A stretch of 64,000 bases of DNA from Reticulascus tulasneorum (Eukaryota; Ascomycota; Sordariomycetes; Glomerellales; Reticulascaceae): the NCBI GenBank assembly GCA_001557505.1, contig LSAX01000002.1, forward strand, positions 4,650,001 to 4,714,000, written 5' to 3'. Position 1 is the first letter of the stretch. The number at the start of each line of letters is the position of its first letter. The notes below the pieces were generated by a model. The model worked only from the letters and a program-made list of their open reading frames with translations, was not told where the DNA came from and did not search any database. Shown here piece after piece: positions 45,421-57,789 of the stretch. The translations under genes and the position numbers were made by a program.

Positions 45421-48400
45421 ACGGGCTGGAATTCAGACCACGGAAAACCTCGCCCCGCTCAATACCAAATCTCGTGAACTGCTCCTGAAACACCTTTGAA
45501 GATGGCCTGTGCACTATAATACTGCTGAATAGCAAATGTAGAGTCTTGCTATATAAGCAGCGGTAGACTTGGCCCACTTTAGACAAAGACGTACCTCTGT
45601 CAGTCTCGACACACACTCGCCTTCATGACCTGGTACGTGGCAACCCCATCCAACAATTGGCTTTGGGTGCACACGATGTCCGCCGCAATGTCTGCGAGTC
45701 TTCAGACTGGGTTTAGGACGCCATCTTATTTTCATGGCTTTGGCGACACGAACAGCATTGAAGAGTCAGACGACACACTTTGAGTAGAGCAATGTAAGGG
45801 GACTGCGGCTAACACGAGTGGGACGGTCCTACATACACCGTTGGCTTTCAGTTGAGCTTAGAATCGAGACCGTTGCTACGCACAGGGTCTTATGACGGTG
45901 ATTGTGTATCTAGTGGATATCTATTATCTAGTAAATTAAGTATGCATGTAACAGACATCACAAACTATAATTCAACTATGCCATTAATATTAGGTGTAAC
46001 TAAAGCGGGCAACTCGGCATCCCTGTCTGCTAAGCGAGCTTGGTATATGGAAGGCATAAAGTCTATCACGGTGTTTGTATTGTTTGAAACCTTGTTAGGC
46101 AGCGAGACAATGTACCTTGGGAGGAGGAGTTGCAATCTATATAGTATGAAACTATCACGGGCGTGTAGCTAGAACTGAGCGCGCTAAGTATAAGACTCTA
46201 GATGCTAGGATTATTAGCTGTGAACCCTAACTACCGAGTAAGTATACTCACAAATTAAAGAAAGCAAGATCGACAGTCTTAGGGTCGGCCGCGCTAAAGT
46301 TGGCGTGAGACTTGAAGTAGCTATGGAGGGTAAAGTTTGGGATGTTGCTGTGAGTAGTGTCGTCTCCTATATTTATGTTAGCGTAATACGTAACTGATTT
46401 GGAAAAGACGTACTGCTTATACTAAAGTTGTTAGTCGTCGTGTACCTAGGGGTAACGACTTCTTAGCGACGCGTAACGCTGTAAACCTCCTGAGAGCGCC
46501 TAGCCTTAGTAGTGAAACGGGGTAGGGTTAAACGATCCTACATCAAACCTACACTCTAAATCTGTGAGGTCACCACACAAGTCCTATATATATACTATCT
46601 AATATATAACTATAACACGACTGTAAAGGCGTCTCTAGGCAGTAGGATTAGCAATTAGCTCTAATTAGGTCTATAAATGTCTAATAGAGTTAGGCTAGGC
46701 CCTGTTAGTTAGATTATAATATAAATAATAAGTGTACTAGTTAGGATAACAAAACGTATTGTGTATTTTAGACTACGCTGCCCCTATAGGCGACTATAAA
46801 CGTGTCTGCATGTGTATATCTCTATAAAGAAATTAATGAGAAAAAAGATATCTATATATATATAAATAAATAATCTTAACACGTAGGCTTAACTAAGATA
46901 ACCCTAATTAGGGCTAATCCTAAACGAAATAAAGGGGATTGCTTTACCCTATCCTGTTTTAGTAGGTAGCCTAAGGATAGGGTTTACGTACTTGTTACGC
47001 GCGAGGGATATAGCGCTAAAGTCTAGGTTTGCGTCGACTTACGCTTGTTAATTAGGCTGCCGTTAGTCTTTATAGTTAGTATATTCTATGATACTCTCAG
47101 ATTAGGGGACTTACTTAGCTAAGACGTCTTTAGCTAGCGTGAACGGTACGTTAGTAATGTAGAGGAAGACGTCGAGGAAGGGTAAGACGATAAAGTTATT
47201 ATTATAGACCGTCAAAAAAGCGGCGAGGGGTTGGGGGCTGCCGTTAAACTCGGCGGGGCAGGCAGCGTCACTGAGATAATGAATCTTAATCCAAGTATCT
47301 TGAATTATCTTCAATCAACAAGAGCTCATGTCATACACCAAATTGGCGTCGATGGCTGCGGATGCTGCTCATTGTAACCCGCATCAGAAGACAGGTCAGG
47401 CTGAGCTTGCAGAGTATAAACTTGCCATTCCGGACGGAACACAACCCGGTTCTAGTATCGTCACCAGCATTGACAGCTGTCTTTGATGGAAGCAGAATCT
47501 CTGGGCAAGTCAAAGAGTCGGTATTGATCACATATTTCTATGTGTGTATCGTCTCTCTCTACTTGTATGCAGCTGTCTCAACGACAGTAACACTTGCCAG
47601 TACCCAATTGACATGCTAATGGTTCTGCAGGAGATGGGACAGCATTTACTACAAATGCCCGGGATGCGCTGTTGGCGGCAGCTAACAAATACTGGCAAAA
47701 GTTAAGGCCTATGATGCGGAGGAGGGAGGTAATAGCGATGGTGTTCTGTGTAGACTGCATGTCATACACCGATCTTTGCGGCGTGAATAATGTCAGAGGC
47801 GTAGTCCTTAAGAAGAACCCCGATAAACAACAAGTGGCGTTGCGATTAACCTAGGCGTAATTGGCCTTACTAGAGGATAGGTTAGTAGATTTTAGTCATG
47901 TTGCCTATAACAGAGTATTAGGTAGCAAATACAAAACCTTACCAGAGAGAGTTCTGGAGCTAACTCTGCAGTGGTTTATCAGGAATTATTTTAATAAAGT
48001 TTTATATGCCTTGATTTGTTGTTATATTTTCTGTTTACCTCACTTCACAGGGCCCTAGGCATATCATCTTGGAATCCACGCTCTGACAGCGCTAGGCAAT
48101 AGTGACCGGTGTTAATATTATGATCGTTCTATGCGGGTTCTCATACTAGCTTAAAGGGCGTATGCTAGATGTCAGACGAGGGCGCAGATTTTGAATGGTA
48201 AGTTTTGAAACTGTCACGATGCGAGGCCGAGTCAAATTAGCTGTTATATATAGGACGATTTTTATTAAAAGTCATATAGCTAGAGATGTCAAGAGTATTG
48301 GGGTTCGCAAAAAACTTATCAGTTAAAGAACTATCTAGACTGAGGTTCTCAAGAAGATAGACTTCTTGTTTTAACCAAGTAATGGAAAAGCACTTGAGAG

Positions 48401-48628
48401 CACCTTTAGATATATTGATCGGGGTGTGAAACATTAGAAGAAGGCTGTTAACCTTCAGCAGACAGCCATCTACGCATAATCGTGCCGTTTATACTTAATA
48501 TGGCGGCAGCTAATAGTAGGGAAATGAGAACGTGATTTTAGTGCGTACCATGTCAGGCAAAGGCCGGTTCTCTGTAAGCGTTTGTGGAAGCTTGGACTTT
48601 TTGTTTTGAGCAGACAGAAAAGATTTTG
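45421..48628. other. RIP-like decayed region with gene relics
   Basis: No intact gene is seen. From about 45.9 to 47.1 kb the DNA is A+T-rich and dense in TA steps and TAG/TAA stops on both strands, as in RIP-mutated sequence. Protein-like islands survive on the minus strand. One lies near 46385-46265 (a frame ending FKSHANFSAADPKTVDLAF) and one near 47314-47111 (CPAEFNGSPQPLAAFL followed by VPFTLAKDVLAK). They could be pieces of one former gene that I cannot identify. Plus-strand frames at 47362-47854 also stay partly open without a recognisable family. An array of TATATA/TAAATA lies near 46850. Confidence 0.5.
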
Positions 48629-51600
48629 CTAGGTTGAGAGAACGGCTCTGAACTGGTATGTGCCCGAGCCAACCTCTACCACTGTCGCGGCGTCCCCAGC
48701 TTTGACCGCAATGATTCCGTTCTCGCCCACCTTTAACGCCTGCCCACTTTCCTTGATGTCGAGAGATTTCAGCTTGACGAACCCCTTCGACCCGACGGGG
48801 ACCACAATATCGTAAGTCAGCGCCTCGCCGTCCAACGTCCAGCTGGCCTTCGCCTCGCCCACAACGGTCCGGTAGCTGGAGCTGGCGCTCGTCAAGTCGC
48901 CGGTGATGATGGGGGAATAGTCGATGTTGTTCCATCTCACGGACTTTGCACGGGGTGCTAACCCACTGAGACGGTGGAGCCAGTAGTCACCAGCACCTAG
49001 CATGAAGTGATTCAGAGAGCCCCATCCACCCTCGTTCGTGCCATTCCTGTTGCGACAGTTAGCTCAAGCCTTTAAAACTTAGGGCTGTCTCCAAAGCTGA
49101 ACTTACCAGTGCTCCCAGAGGCTCGTGGCGCCGAGTTCGATCTGATAACCGTAGCTGGATTTATTCGTCTGTGTCATGAGCCGGAAAATGGCATCCTCCC
49201 GGTCGAACGCCTGAAGGGTTCGCAGCATGCTAGGGAGGGCAATCTCGCCGAGTGTGAAGACCCAATCGAACCGGTCGAGTTCTTCGAGAAGGGATTCGAA
49301 CACTTCCTCTCGGAATTCTTCGGGAACCGCACCCATGTCCAGAGCAAGAGAGTTGGTTGCCTGGTTGTGCACAGAATAGTACGCCTTTTCACCGTCCCGA
49401 ACAAACCACACCTCGTGGAATGCGACCTTGATCTCCTCTTCCAACTGCTTGTACTTCTTCGCATCACTGCACCTTCCAAGCCAAAGTGCGATCTGCTTCA
49501 TAGCCGCCGCAGCCTGCTGATAGCCAAATGTGTTTGTGAAGCCGATGGGGACCGTCTTGTCGTTCGCAGCCCAATCGCGCAGACCAATGCTGTCGTCGAT
49601 GACAGGTAGATCTGTCGCATTCTGTCGAGTGGCCAAATACGCCATGTACTGCTCCATGATGGGATACCAGTCCGCAAGCACCTTCTTGTCGCCGTAGTAC
49701 TGGTAAAGCTGCATCGGCCACCGCATGATGTTGCTGCCCCAGTTGGGATCCGACCGGTAGATCTCCCAGCCGCCCGCAAACACTGAGTACTCGGGAACGC
49801 TTGCAGGAATCAGACCTTCCGGGCCCCATTGGGCTTGCGCGTCTGACATCGTGCGCATAAAGTCATACCCATAGGCTTGGATATCGTAGCCGCGAGCGAG
49901 CGGCTCGAAAACGAGGTGGTCCTGCTCAAGCCAGCCCAGCTTCTCGCGGTGCGGGCAGTCAGTCAAAACGCTGTACATATTTCCCTATGTGCTTGTTAGC
50001 AGGAGGCGAAGAAAATGCAGGGGTGGCTAGGGCAAACCTTGATTGATCGGTCGGTAATGAGGTGAATCTTATTGAGAAGGGTGTTGCTAGTCTCGACGAC
50101 ACTAACCTCCTCATTGGCCGCTCGTATCACCAGACCGGTCATATCCGTAAGTTGTGGTTCCCAAGTTGTGTTCACCTGCGCATCATTATCATTGTTAGAA
50201 AGACCGAGTCGTACTGGGATGAACAGATGCATCGACTATCTGAAGGTAACTTACACCGATATACTGCTGGCCGTGATACATGAACTGTAGAGTGAACGCC
50301 TCGGACTCTAGACCAGCGAGCGTGTAGCCATCAAAGATGGGTTTTCCTGTAGTCTTCTGATCTGGAGCGCCTGCGTCGTCGAGGATCTCCGCAGGATAAA
50401 ACACAATACGCGTTCCTGCGAGTCCGGTACCGTTCATGGTGAAATTGAACCACCCAGCAAAGTTGACTCCGAAATCAAAGACGTATTGCATCCCCACCTT
50501 TTATTCTTATTATTAGCAGTGAGTAGACAAGATAGCCTAGATAACGCACCTTTTTCATTGTTTTGGCTGGAATAGTCTCCGTGATCTTTAGCTGAGGTGC
50601 TGTCTGGCAGTAGAGTTTCCCTGGAGGACCTGGTGGCCCGGTCGAGATGTTTGCAGCGAGCCAGCCGGCGTGGTCCCCGGCGGGGCTAGACCAGCCCGGG
50701 ATGATCTTACTAGCATTAAACTCTTCCCCACCGTACCAAGATGCCTCCAAGAGAGGTCCCTCAGTAGTTGTGACCCAACTGTTATCTGAAACGATAGAAT
50801 GGGTGGTCCCAGAATCGCAGATGTATTCTAGTTGGGACTTGACGAGATGGGGCTTCAAGTTGACCTGAAGCTTACGGCTGGCGAGTATGTTAGTTTCGGA
50901 CTCATAGGGCGTAGAAGAAAGACATACTATCTTCCCCCCATTGATTTATCAGAGTTATAGATCCCTTTGCCGACAGCCACTCCGAGGACATTGTCCCCTT
51001 GATGCAACAGACTAGCTACGTCGTATACACGGTACGGTATGGTCCTGTTAATAGTGGAATAACCAGGCCCCATCAACTCGTCGCTGACAGGAGCTCCGTT
51101 GATTTCGCCCCTATAGACACCAAGACCGGTAATGTATAAGCGAGCCTTCTCGATGGGGCAGTCGACTTGGAACTGCTTCGCAAACAGAGGAAGAGAGTTG
51201 ATGCCGGTTCGGAACTGCTCATTGGTGATCCATTCAGCGTCCCAGTCGTCATTGTTAAGTAGTCCTAATTCAAATGACGTGGGCTCACTCCACTGAGATG
51301 CAGAATCGCTGCCGTCCCAGACCTTGGTTCGCCAGAAGACCTGCTGCCGAGAGGTAAGCTCTTTGCCATCATATGCTGCAAAAGCTTTCCCAGAGGCGAT
51401 TTTGCCGGTATCCCACAAGTCAGCATCTTCCAGGCCAGAGATGGAGGAAGCTGCTTGAACTTGGTAGGCACTCTGTGAGTCGCCTCTTTTGTCGGAAGTG
51501 AGGCGCCATGAGAGCATGGGCTTGGTGGGATGGATTCCTAAAGGAGCATCCACGCCATCAGTGCGGAAAGAAGCCGGCTCAAAGGAAAGGCCTAAGACCG

Positions 51601-51637
51601 TGGCGGCGCTCGCCAGGGCAAGCAAGAAATGCATCAT
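48629..51637 (-). CDS. secreted alpha-L-rhamnosidase, GH78
   Basis: Six minus-strand exons (51637-50928, 50877-50550, 50497-50255, 50175-50038, 49984-49107, 49046-48629) give 2715 nt and 904 residues, normal for fungal GH78. Residues 1-16 are a signal peptide. An Ig-like N-terminal part (PMLSWRLTSDKRGDSQSAYQ) is followed by the jelly-roll carbohydrate-binding region (LYITGLGVYRGEINGAPV, VDFG-like VFDFGVNFAGW). The (alpha/alpha)6 catalytic barrel has the GH78 signature TDCPHREKLGWLEQD, which carries the family's conserved acid residues, and WEHW/NHFMLGAGDYW near its end. A beta-sandwich closes the protein. The enzyme removes terminal L-rhamnose from pectic or plant glycosides outside the cell. 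Introns are 50-79 bp; one donor is GTTTGC rather than GTRAGT. Confidence 0.93.
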
Positions 51638-53094
51638 TTCTGGGGCTTTTACTTGGCGTCGAAGTGATTCCCTGAAACCTGGCTATGTAGCGCACTTAGC
51701 TTACGATGGAGAGGCTGGATTCCCTCTTAAGTGCCGAGCCGCCGGTGATCACCATGCTTACGACAAATTCGTCTCGCCATGCTTTTGGCCGAACGGTTAA
51801 AGCTGATCGTCAAGAAAAGTGTAGTATCGAGATTCTTCATGCTTGGGGGGGACCTTTTAGGTTTAGGTAGGCTTGGAGCGCGGGGAAAGACGTGGAGAAA
51901 GTGCAAGGGGTAGATATTACAGTCTCCTAGGAACACATCAAGATCGAGGCCGAACAAGTCCCAACCCATGTTCCTGGATTGCTGCAGGGAACTTTCCTCT
52001 GCACCTGTTTCCCACACGAGTAATTCTATTTCGGGCTGGTTCCTGCGCTTGGCACCAATAGCGTTATTATACGTAAGGAGCGCGGCTTGCCATAGCCACC
52101 TCGCTTGCTCGCTACTTCAAGTTGCGGGTAGCGTTGCTGGTCAAGTACACTGGATTATAGGGGCCAAGATTACGTGTACCTGGGCAAGTGGAGCCGACTG
52201 TCTCTATGAGATCTAAGAAATCTTAACCGCCTTGTTCGGAAGGTGGTTCAACATCCCGGAGAACCTTACAGCGGTGACTAACGACGGGCGGGCGGGCAAG
52301 ACGCCTGTAAATGTAAGAGTAGAATCCTGAGGCTCAAAGGTTTTTGTATGCGACACTTCTTGGCTTAATTAATAATCACTTCCAATCGATCCGAAGATCA
52401 TGTTAGTAAATTTCGACGGCATGGAGACAATAAAGGAAAGAGTGGTATGATGGCGTTGCGGGGGGGGGGGGGGATGGGGTTCCCGAACACCTTAAACCCG
52501 GAGAATTTCTAGAGTATGACCTAAAGGAAGCCACATAAATGGTGTTGGGGGCCAAAAATCGGGCTAAATATTGCCGAGATACTGCTAAGAGTATTGCTGA
52601 CCCATGATGCCAGACCCTGAAGCGACTAGGTTAGCTTTCGTCATCTCAAGGCTGCGTTTCTAGGGGTTCGCACTGTCGATATCGAAGAAAAGGAAGTGAC
52701 CTGGAATCGGAGCAAGCGACGTATTCTGCCATGTTTACGGTGTTTAGACCCGTCCTACAGCATCTACTGTGGTAAAATAATCATGTATCGAATAGCGTAT
52801 GAGAAGGGCCGTTGCGTCACACATACTAGTAACAATGTCTATTTCACTTGCTATTAAACCCAAATCTCGGTAAGAGGCTCAACTTCAGCCTCATATTGAC
52901 AGTCATGTGGAGTGATGGCTTATGGTAATGCTTTGGGATTGTAGCATAACAAGAGGCGCGTGTAATGCTAGCGTTTAGGCTTCAATCTACGAACTATGGC
53001 TTGAAAGTTACTCTGTTTATACGACTGCGCGTCCCAAAGCCTAAGGTACCTTTAAGCGGACTAAAATTCTCCTGGCATGGCACGAGGTCTGCCC
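51638..53094. other. 1.5-kb gene-free region with G14 tract
   Basis: No coding frame of note. A run of 14 G residues lies at 52460-52473. The left end contains the rhamnosidase promoter, which has CTGGGG and other G-rich hexamers near the start that could be carbon-repressor (CreA-type) sites; this is only a motif match. Confidence 0.4.
52460..52473 (+). repeat. G14 homopolymer
   Basis: Fourteen consecutive G residues on the plus strand in otherwise mixed sequence. Length is uncertain if the assembly came from error-prone reads. Confidence 0.8.
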
Positions 53095-53859
53095 CTACCA
53101 CTTACAATCGTTCCACGGACCCTTAGGATAGTGCTTGTTCTTCTCCTCGTCTTCCCACCTCAAACAGACCTCGGCCGTTATACAGAACATTCTTTCGCCC
53201 TTGTCAGTCCTCGCATCAAGAGTAAAATTATACCAACCCTGTTCTCGTAAATTAGAACCATTTAAATTACAGATATTCGTAGATTATTATAAAATAAAAA
53301 GATACACAAAGATAAAACTTACAGGCACGTTAAACTCCATAGGTAAACATACCCAAACGTATACATCAAGGTATAACCCTCCTCGGGCGGGCAAGTCGAC
53401 TTCCTTCCGCTTAGAGGTTGCTCCCATTCGCTTAGCTCGCAAAGTTTTCCTTTTCGGTGTAGCTTGGGACTTCGCCTGGCAGATTACCATATTCTTCGTA
53501 GTGTGAACCACAATCCGCCGTGTAATAGAAGGTCGTTTTCGGCGTAATAAAGTTTTGAATAGTTCCCTCGAGAAAAACGTCAAAGGCATCGTCGCTGTTG
53601 CTGGTTAGACCAGGTAACTTAGTAGTTCGATTACTTACATATAGACAGGTTGTGGGCTGAGAGAAATATATGTGAGGGCGAAGAGGTCTGTCGAACGCGA
53701 CACCTCGCACAAGCTGAAGGGAGAGCCACCAGGCATCTTAGTCTTAGACGACAATGAGACTTCAGAATGGCCAGTTGAAAAGCCGCTGTTTAGTATCTTT
53801 TGGGAACTGGAGGATTGTGATAGGACCCTCGCCACGCTCTCTAAATTCGGAACGCGCAT
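53095..53859 (-). pseudogene. decayed ML-domain (NPC2-like) lipid-binding gene
   Basis: Protein-like segments lie on the minus strand in order but not in one frame. From 53859 the first open stretch includes KILNSGFS and MPGGSPFSLCEVSRSTDLF, the start of an ML domain with its first Cys. The next frame (from 53600) gives a FLEGTI strand; a 38-bp GTAAGT..CCAG segment joins them. A third frame near 53445 has LCELSEWEQPLSG followed by CPPEEGYT, the Cys-x-Cys-Pro pair of ML proteins. The fourth has LPMEFNVP, an intron with GTAAGT, and GWYNFTLDARTDKGERMFC to a stop at 53095. The layout fits secreted NPC2/phosphatidylglycerol-transfer proteins. Frame changes near 53450 and 53370 have no good introns, and no signal peptide is visible, so I read it as a pseudogene. 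Confidence 0.6.
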
Positions 53860-54859
53860 CTTCGAAATAGTTTGCAGGGGAGAATGCTTCGTAGTTTCTG
53901 CGAGAAATAAAGAGCTTTCGTGTTGGCGAAAAGAAACTGTATGAGCAGGAATGGATTTATGTTGTACCAAGATCGTTTGACGGAAAGGCTCTGGAGAACA
54001 GGTCCTCGGTCCACGTGACTAGGCGGTGATTCACGGAGGCTCCAACCACAACTTGCGGTCGCATATAAGGCTTGGCGCAGTAGAAACCTAACAAACCAGC
54101 CAATAGACAAGACAGAGAAGCCGAGCATATTCCTAATCATAACTTGTGGCCGTATATATTGCCTGCCACAGGAACAGGCACATGGCAGCGTTGGCTACCA
54201 CCCGGTAGGATGTGTTTCGAAGTATACGCGAGGTAGATCCTTGAAGCGGCCCCGGCCCATGTACTTGCGTCATAATCCGTTTCTTATCAACCCGTCACAC
54301 AAGAGAGTTGAGAATGCGATGGACTGTTGGAAAGCAATTTTCACTAACAGCCTCAACCGGAGCATCGAAATATCTACTCATTTATCTCATAAGGATGCCG
54401 TCTAAGTATGGTAGTGTAGTGCATGTTAACGATGGCGCTTGCAAGTATCGCAGGTCGGTAAGATTATGGATCACCAACGGCACTCCCCAACGACATAGTA
54501 TGTGATGTGGGATTGGTTTGCCCCACCCCACAATCTCTAGAATGACCATGTTGATTGATGAGGCTCCACATGACCGTTCGCCATCAGGTTCCAACTTTTC
54601 AGTTCCGGTGGATTGGTTTCAAGTTGACTGTGCTCGTTAGTCTGTGGCTGTCAATAATTACAAGATGGATTACGAGTTTATGGCCAAGTTAATGTCAAGA
54701 TACTATGTGTTAATTACTGAAATACCTTGTTGAAAGGCCTAATTCAAAAATGTGAGCTATACAGAAAGAAACTATCACCATGTGGGTTGCCATTCATTGT
54801 CGAACCAATAGACCCCCACTGGTCAATCTGACCTTACCTCCCTAGCCGGAAAGTGATGT
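53860..54859. other. intergenic, no gene seen
   Basis: About 1 kb between the ML relic and the small secreted protein. Short frames (for example 54308-54505) have no family features and no plausible exons. Confidence 0.4.
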
Positions 54860-55531
54860 TTAAGGCCCCCCGGCACGACCTGACTTGTCCCACCAGCTGT
54901 CCCCGAAATCACCACACTCGTTGTTCTTCTTACATTGGTAACTTCCGTTCATGTTGTTTTTATTTGGCGAGAAGAGAATGTAAGGCTTAATATCGATGTT
55001 GAAGCACGTTCTGCCGTCGCCGTAGTTATGAACCGTATACGCTGTATGCGCGATTACATGCCATACGCAGACTGTATCACCTGGGTTCCCTTGGCAGGCG
55101 TAGTTATTTCCGATGGTATGTGATCTCTCAACAGCGAAGCCACCACTAATCCATGTTGCAATGCCGGCATTAGCCGACCACCCGACAGTCTCAACTGTCG
55201 TATGCTCGACAGTGCAGCCTGGTGGATGACATTCGAGGCCCTCCGTGACCTGAACGTGGTAGTAGTTTTGGTGCGGGTTCCCATCCCCGACGAGCACAGA
55301 GCGGATGATGCATTCTCGTGCGCTGAGATTGAAATTGTCGTTGCGTTCCTCTAGGTGGCCTAGCTCGTCAATTGCAGGATTCGAGGTAGGTAGCGCTGAA
55401 ATCCAGTGAAATGTTGCCAGCCCGAAGGCCGAGATGAACTGGAGGCTATCACGGGCGGTAATTAGCAAGAAGCTTTCCTATGAGTGTTGCTATGTCTGGA
55501 GTATCCATGCTTACACTTGGGTAGAACGCAT
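54860..55531 (-). CDS. small secreted cysteine-containing protein, candidate effector
   Basis: A 17-nt first exon (55531-55515) and a second exon (55445-54860) are joined by a 69-bp GT..AG intron, giving 603 nt and 200 residues. The first exon is needed for an ATG; without it the frame has only a TTG. Residues 1-25 form a signal peptide (QFISAFGLATFHWISALP). The mature protein has cysteines in ARECIIR, LECHPPGCTVEH, NYACQGNPGDTVCVWH, GRTCFN and QCKKNNECGD, mostly in pairs, suggesting several disulphides. It also has a Trp/Gly-rich core (GWSANAGIATWISGG). I do not recognise the family. Size, secretion, cysteines and position next to the RIP-decayed block fit a candidate effector or antimicrobial protein. 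A TATATAAA element lies about 105 bp upstream. Confidence 0.78.
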
Positions 55532-56780
55532 TGTTCCTATTTGTTTCTGACTGGATTATAATGGCCGCGCGAGATTAGAAGGCGATGAGAGTGATGAGCA
55601 GCAAAGTAAAGAGAACCGATACATGGAAACACCTCTTTATATACTCTTCCTCACTATTCCGTAGCTCGGGATCTAACGCTTTCAGGAGAGCCCTACTTAG
55701 CTGCACTACTCGGTCTAAAGACGAATGCCTCTCGTTCTGAACGACCAATCGGCCGCTGATGACACTCTCTGAGTTGCACAGAAACGGTTACACGTCCGAC
55801 AAGAAACTAGCCACTACGACCCGTTCTTTCGGCGTATGCAATTACCTTTGTGTCGTCCAGACTATTCATACAGCGGCCGCTAGAATCCTACTATGATCCG
55901 GCTAATAATTAAGGCGTTTTTCTTTTTTGTTCCTCTGTTACTAGTTATCCCGGTTTCTACCTCTCAAAGAAGCGAGGCAACTCCCTTCCCGCGAGCTACG
56001 TCCGAGTGCCTTCACTATCTAAACGACTGTTTCATTAAGTTAGTGGACCTCGTGATGCCATGAATTCCTTGGCATGATCACCTGTGTACCGATCAGCAAC
56101 CCGATGCTAAGCTAAAAGATTGGCGCTCACTGGTGTTCTAAACGGAGTTGGGATAGACTAGAACATAAGTTCCTGTCAAAGCCATTTTGCATTAAACGAG
56201 AACCATGGTACATGTAAGCCAATCGTGGCAATGGGCTAATAGAAAAGAGGGTCAAAGTCAAATTTGCAATGCTATCTTTCAGTTTTCGTGGCTTCTGCGG
56301 TGACATTGGCTTAAAAGGTAAGCGCGTCACACTAGATGCGGCTACGGTACCAAAGAAGTGCAAAGACGGGATATTTCTCAGCTGCTGATGTCCAACTGTG
56401 CTGAATGTAAGGCTCACCGACTCGCGATTGGCTCGAGATGTAAGTGCTAGGGCTGAACGAGTGCGATCATAGTCAAGATTTCCATGCTTGCGTCGTTAGT
56501 GTGGCGTTGGAGGAACCTCAGCCTCATCAATCTGGCCCCCAACCCCAATCAAAGCCCCGGCTTCGTTTATGCATCATGAGGTAGGGGATATTGGTAGGAC
56601 CCCCGTCCTTAGCGAGTCCGGTTAACGGGACACCATGGATCCATTAAGGGGACATAACACTATACCCGATTAGGTAGCTTAATCAAAAGGTACCTAGATT
56701 TTGCTAGTAAACATAGCTAAATCGTAAATACCTCTCGATTAACGAACCTGATGTGTCCTGGCCTGGGAATCCCTCCGTCA
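55532..56780. promoter_or_regulatory. effector promoter and flank of AT-rich block
   Basis: On the minus strand a TATATAAA element (plus 55636-55643) lies about 105 bp upstream of the secreted-protein ATG. The rest has only a short open frame at 56127-56417 (minus) without features. Composition turns strongly A+T-rich from about 56.78 kb. Confidence 0.5.
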
Positions 56781-57053
56781 GAATAGTAATAACAAGAGCA
56801 AAATTGAAGTTATTTATAACTACCTAACTTAATAACCCCTTATCTACTTATCTTATTCAAAATCACCGATATTATATTCCTACCACCACCAACTAATATA
56901 TTCTGAGATACCGTTAAAGATATTTTCAAATCGATTTGGCTATAGTCGATAAAGGAAGGATATATTATAAATAAACGTAAAGTACATAAGAAAGACCAAA
57001 AGACCGGCTAATATAACTACTAAGACTTAGCTTACGACCAAAGAGGTAAGAAA

Positions 57054-57188
57054 TATCACGATCGTGTTAGGGCTAGTTATAACACTAATCTCAACAACAA
57101 CTGTTAAGGTTTATATTATCAAGTAAGTTAGGTAGTATTAATAAATAATATTATAGAAAGGGCTTTCGCTGAACTTGATATCATAAGG
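57054..57188 (-). repeat. partial LTR, 3' end, minus orientation
   Basis: This 124-135-bp piece begins TATCACGATCGTGTTAGGG and matches the start of the repeat at 59139 base for base except for G/A and C/T changes. It is the least mutated of the three copies. It ends abruptly at 57188, where an LTR in the opposite orientation begins. It reads as the 3' end of a minus-strand LTR cut off by that insertion or rearrangement. Confidence 0.8.
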
Positions 57189-57789
57189 TGTTATAGTTAT
57201 AATACGTAACCCCTCTAGTAGGCAGTTATAGATAGTAGAATACACTTACATAATAATACCTAAGATCGAAGATATATATATTATACTAAATATTATTAAA
57301 TAAATATATAATATAACGTTTAACTTATCTATAACGAAGATAAAACGCTAATACGTAAGGATCACTTACGGACCTTCGCCAACGACGTTATGTTACCAAC
57401 GAAAAGATAATAACGGCCAAAAGCTACTAAAAGAATAAGACTTATAGGTAAATACGTAATAAGATAGATTACTTATTTATAAAAAGATCATAGTAATCTT
57501 AAGATCATAATAATCTAAGATATTATAGTGATCTAAGGATTTTATATTTCTATATAAGAATAATCTTTTTTATAATTAGATAGTTCTTAATTATATTTTA
57601 ATAATCAATCTAAGTCTTTAACTTCCTTAAATTTTAAACTTTGATCATTAATCTTATATAATATACCTTATAATATCAAGTTTAATAAAAGCTTTTTTTA
57701 TAATATTATTTATTAATATTACTTAACTTACTTAATAATATAAACCTTAATAATTATTATTAAGATTAATATTATAATTAACTTTAACA
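57189..57789 (+). repeat. LTR, plus orientation (5' LTR of gag relic)
   Basis: This 601-bp sequence begins TGTTATAG and ends TTTAACA, the TG..CA ends of LTRs. Its reverse complement aligns along its length with 59149-59761. Because a Gag relic follows on the plus strand, it is probably a 5' LTR. Confidence 0.8.

Noticed and set aside
53135..53506. Plus-strand frame over the ML relic
   Set aside because: Composition is random-like, while the minus strand shows ordered ML motifs.
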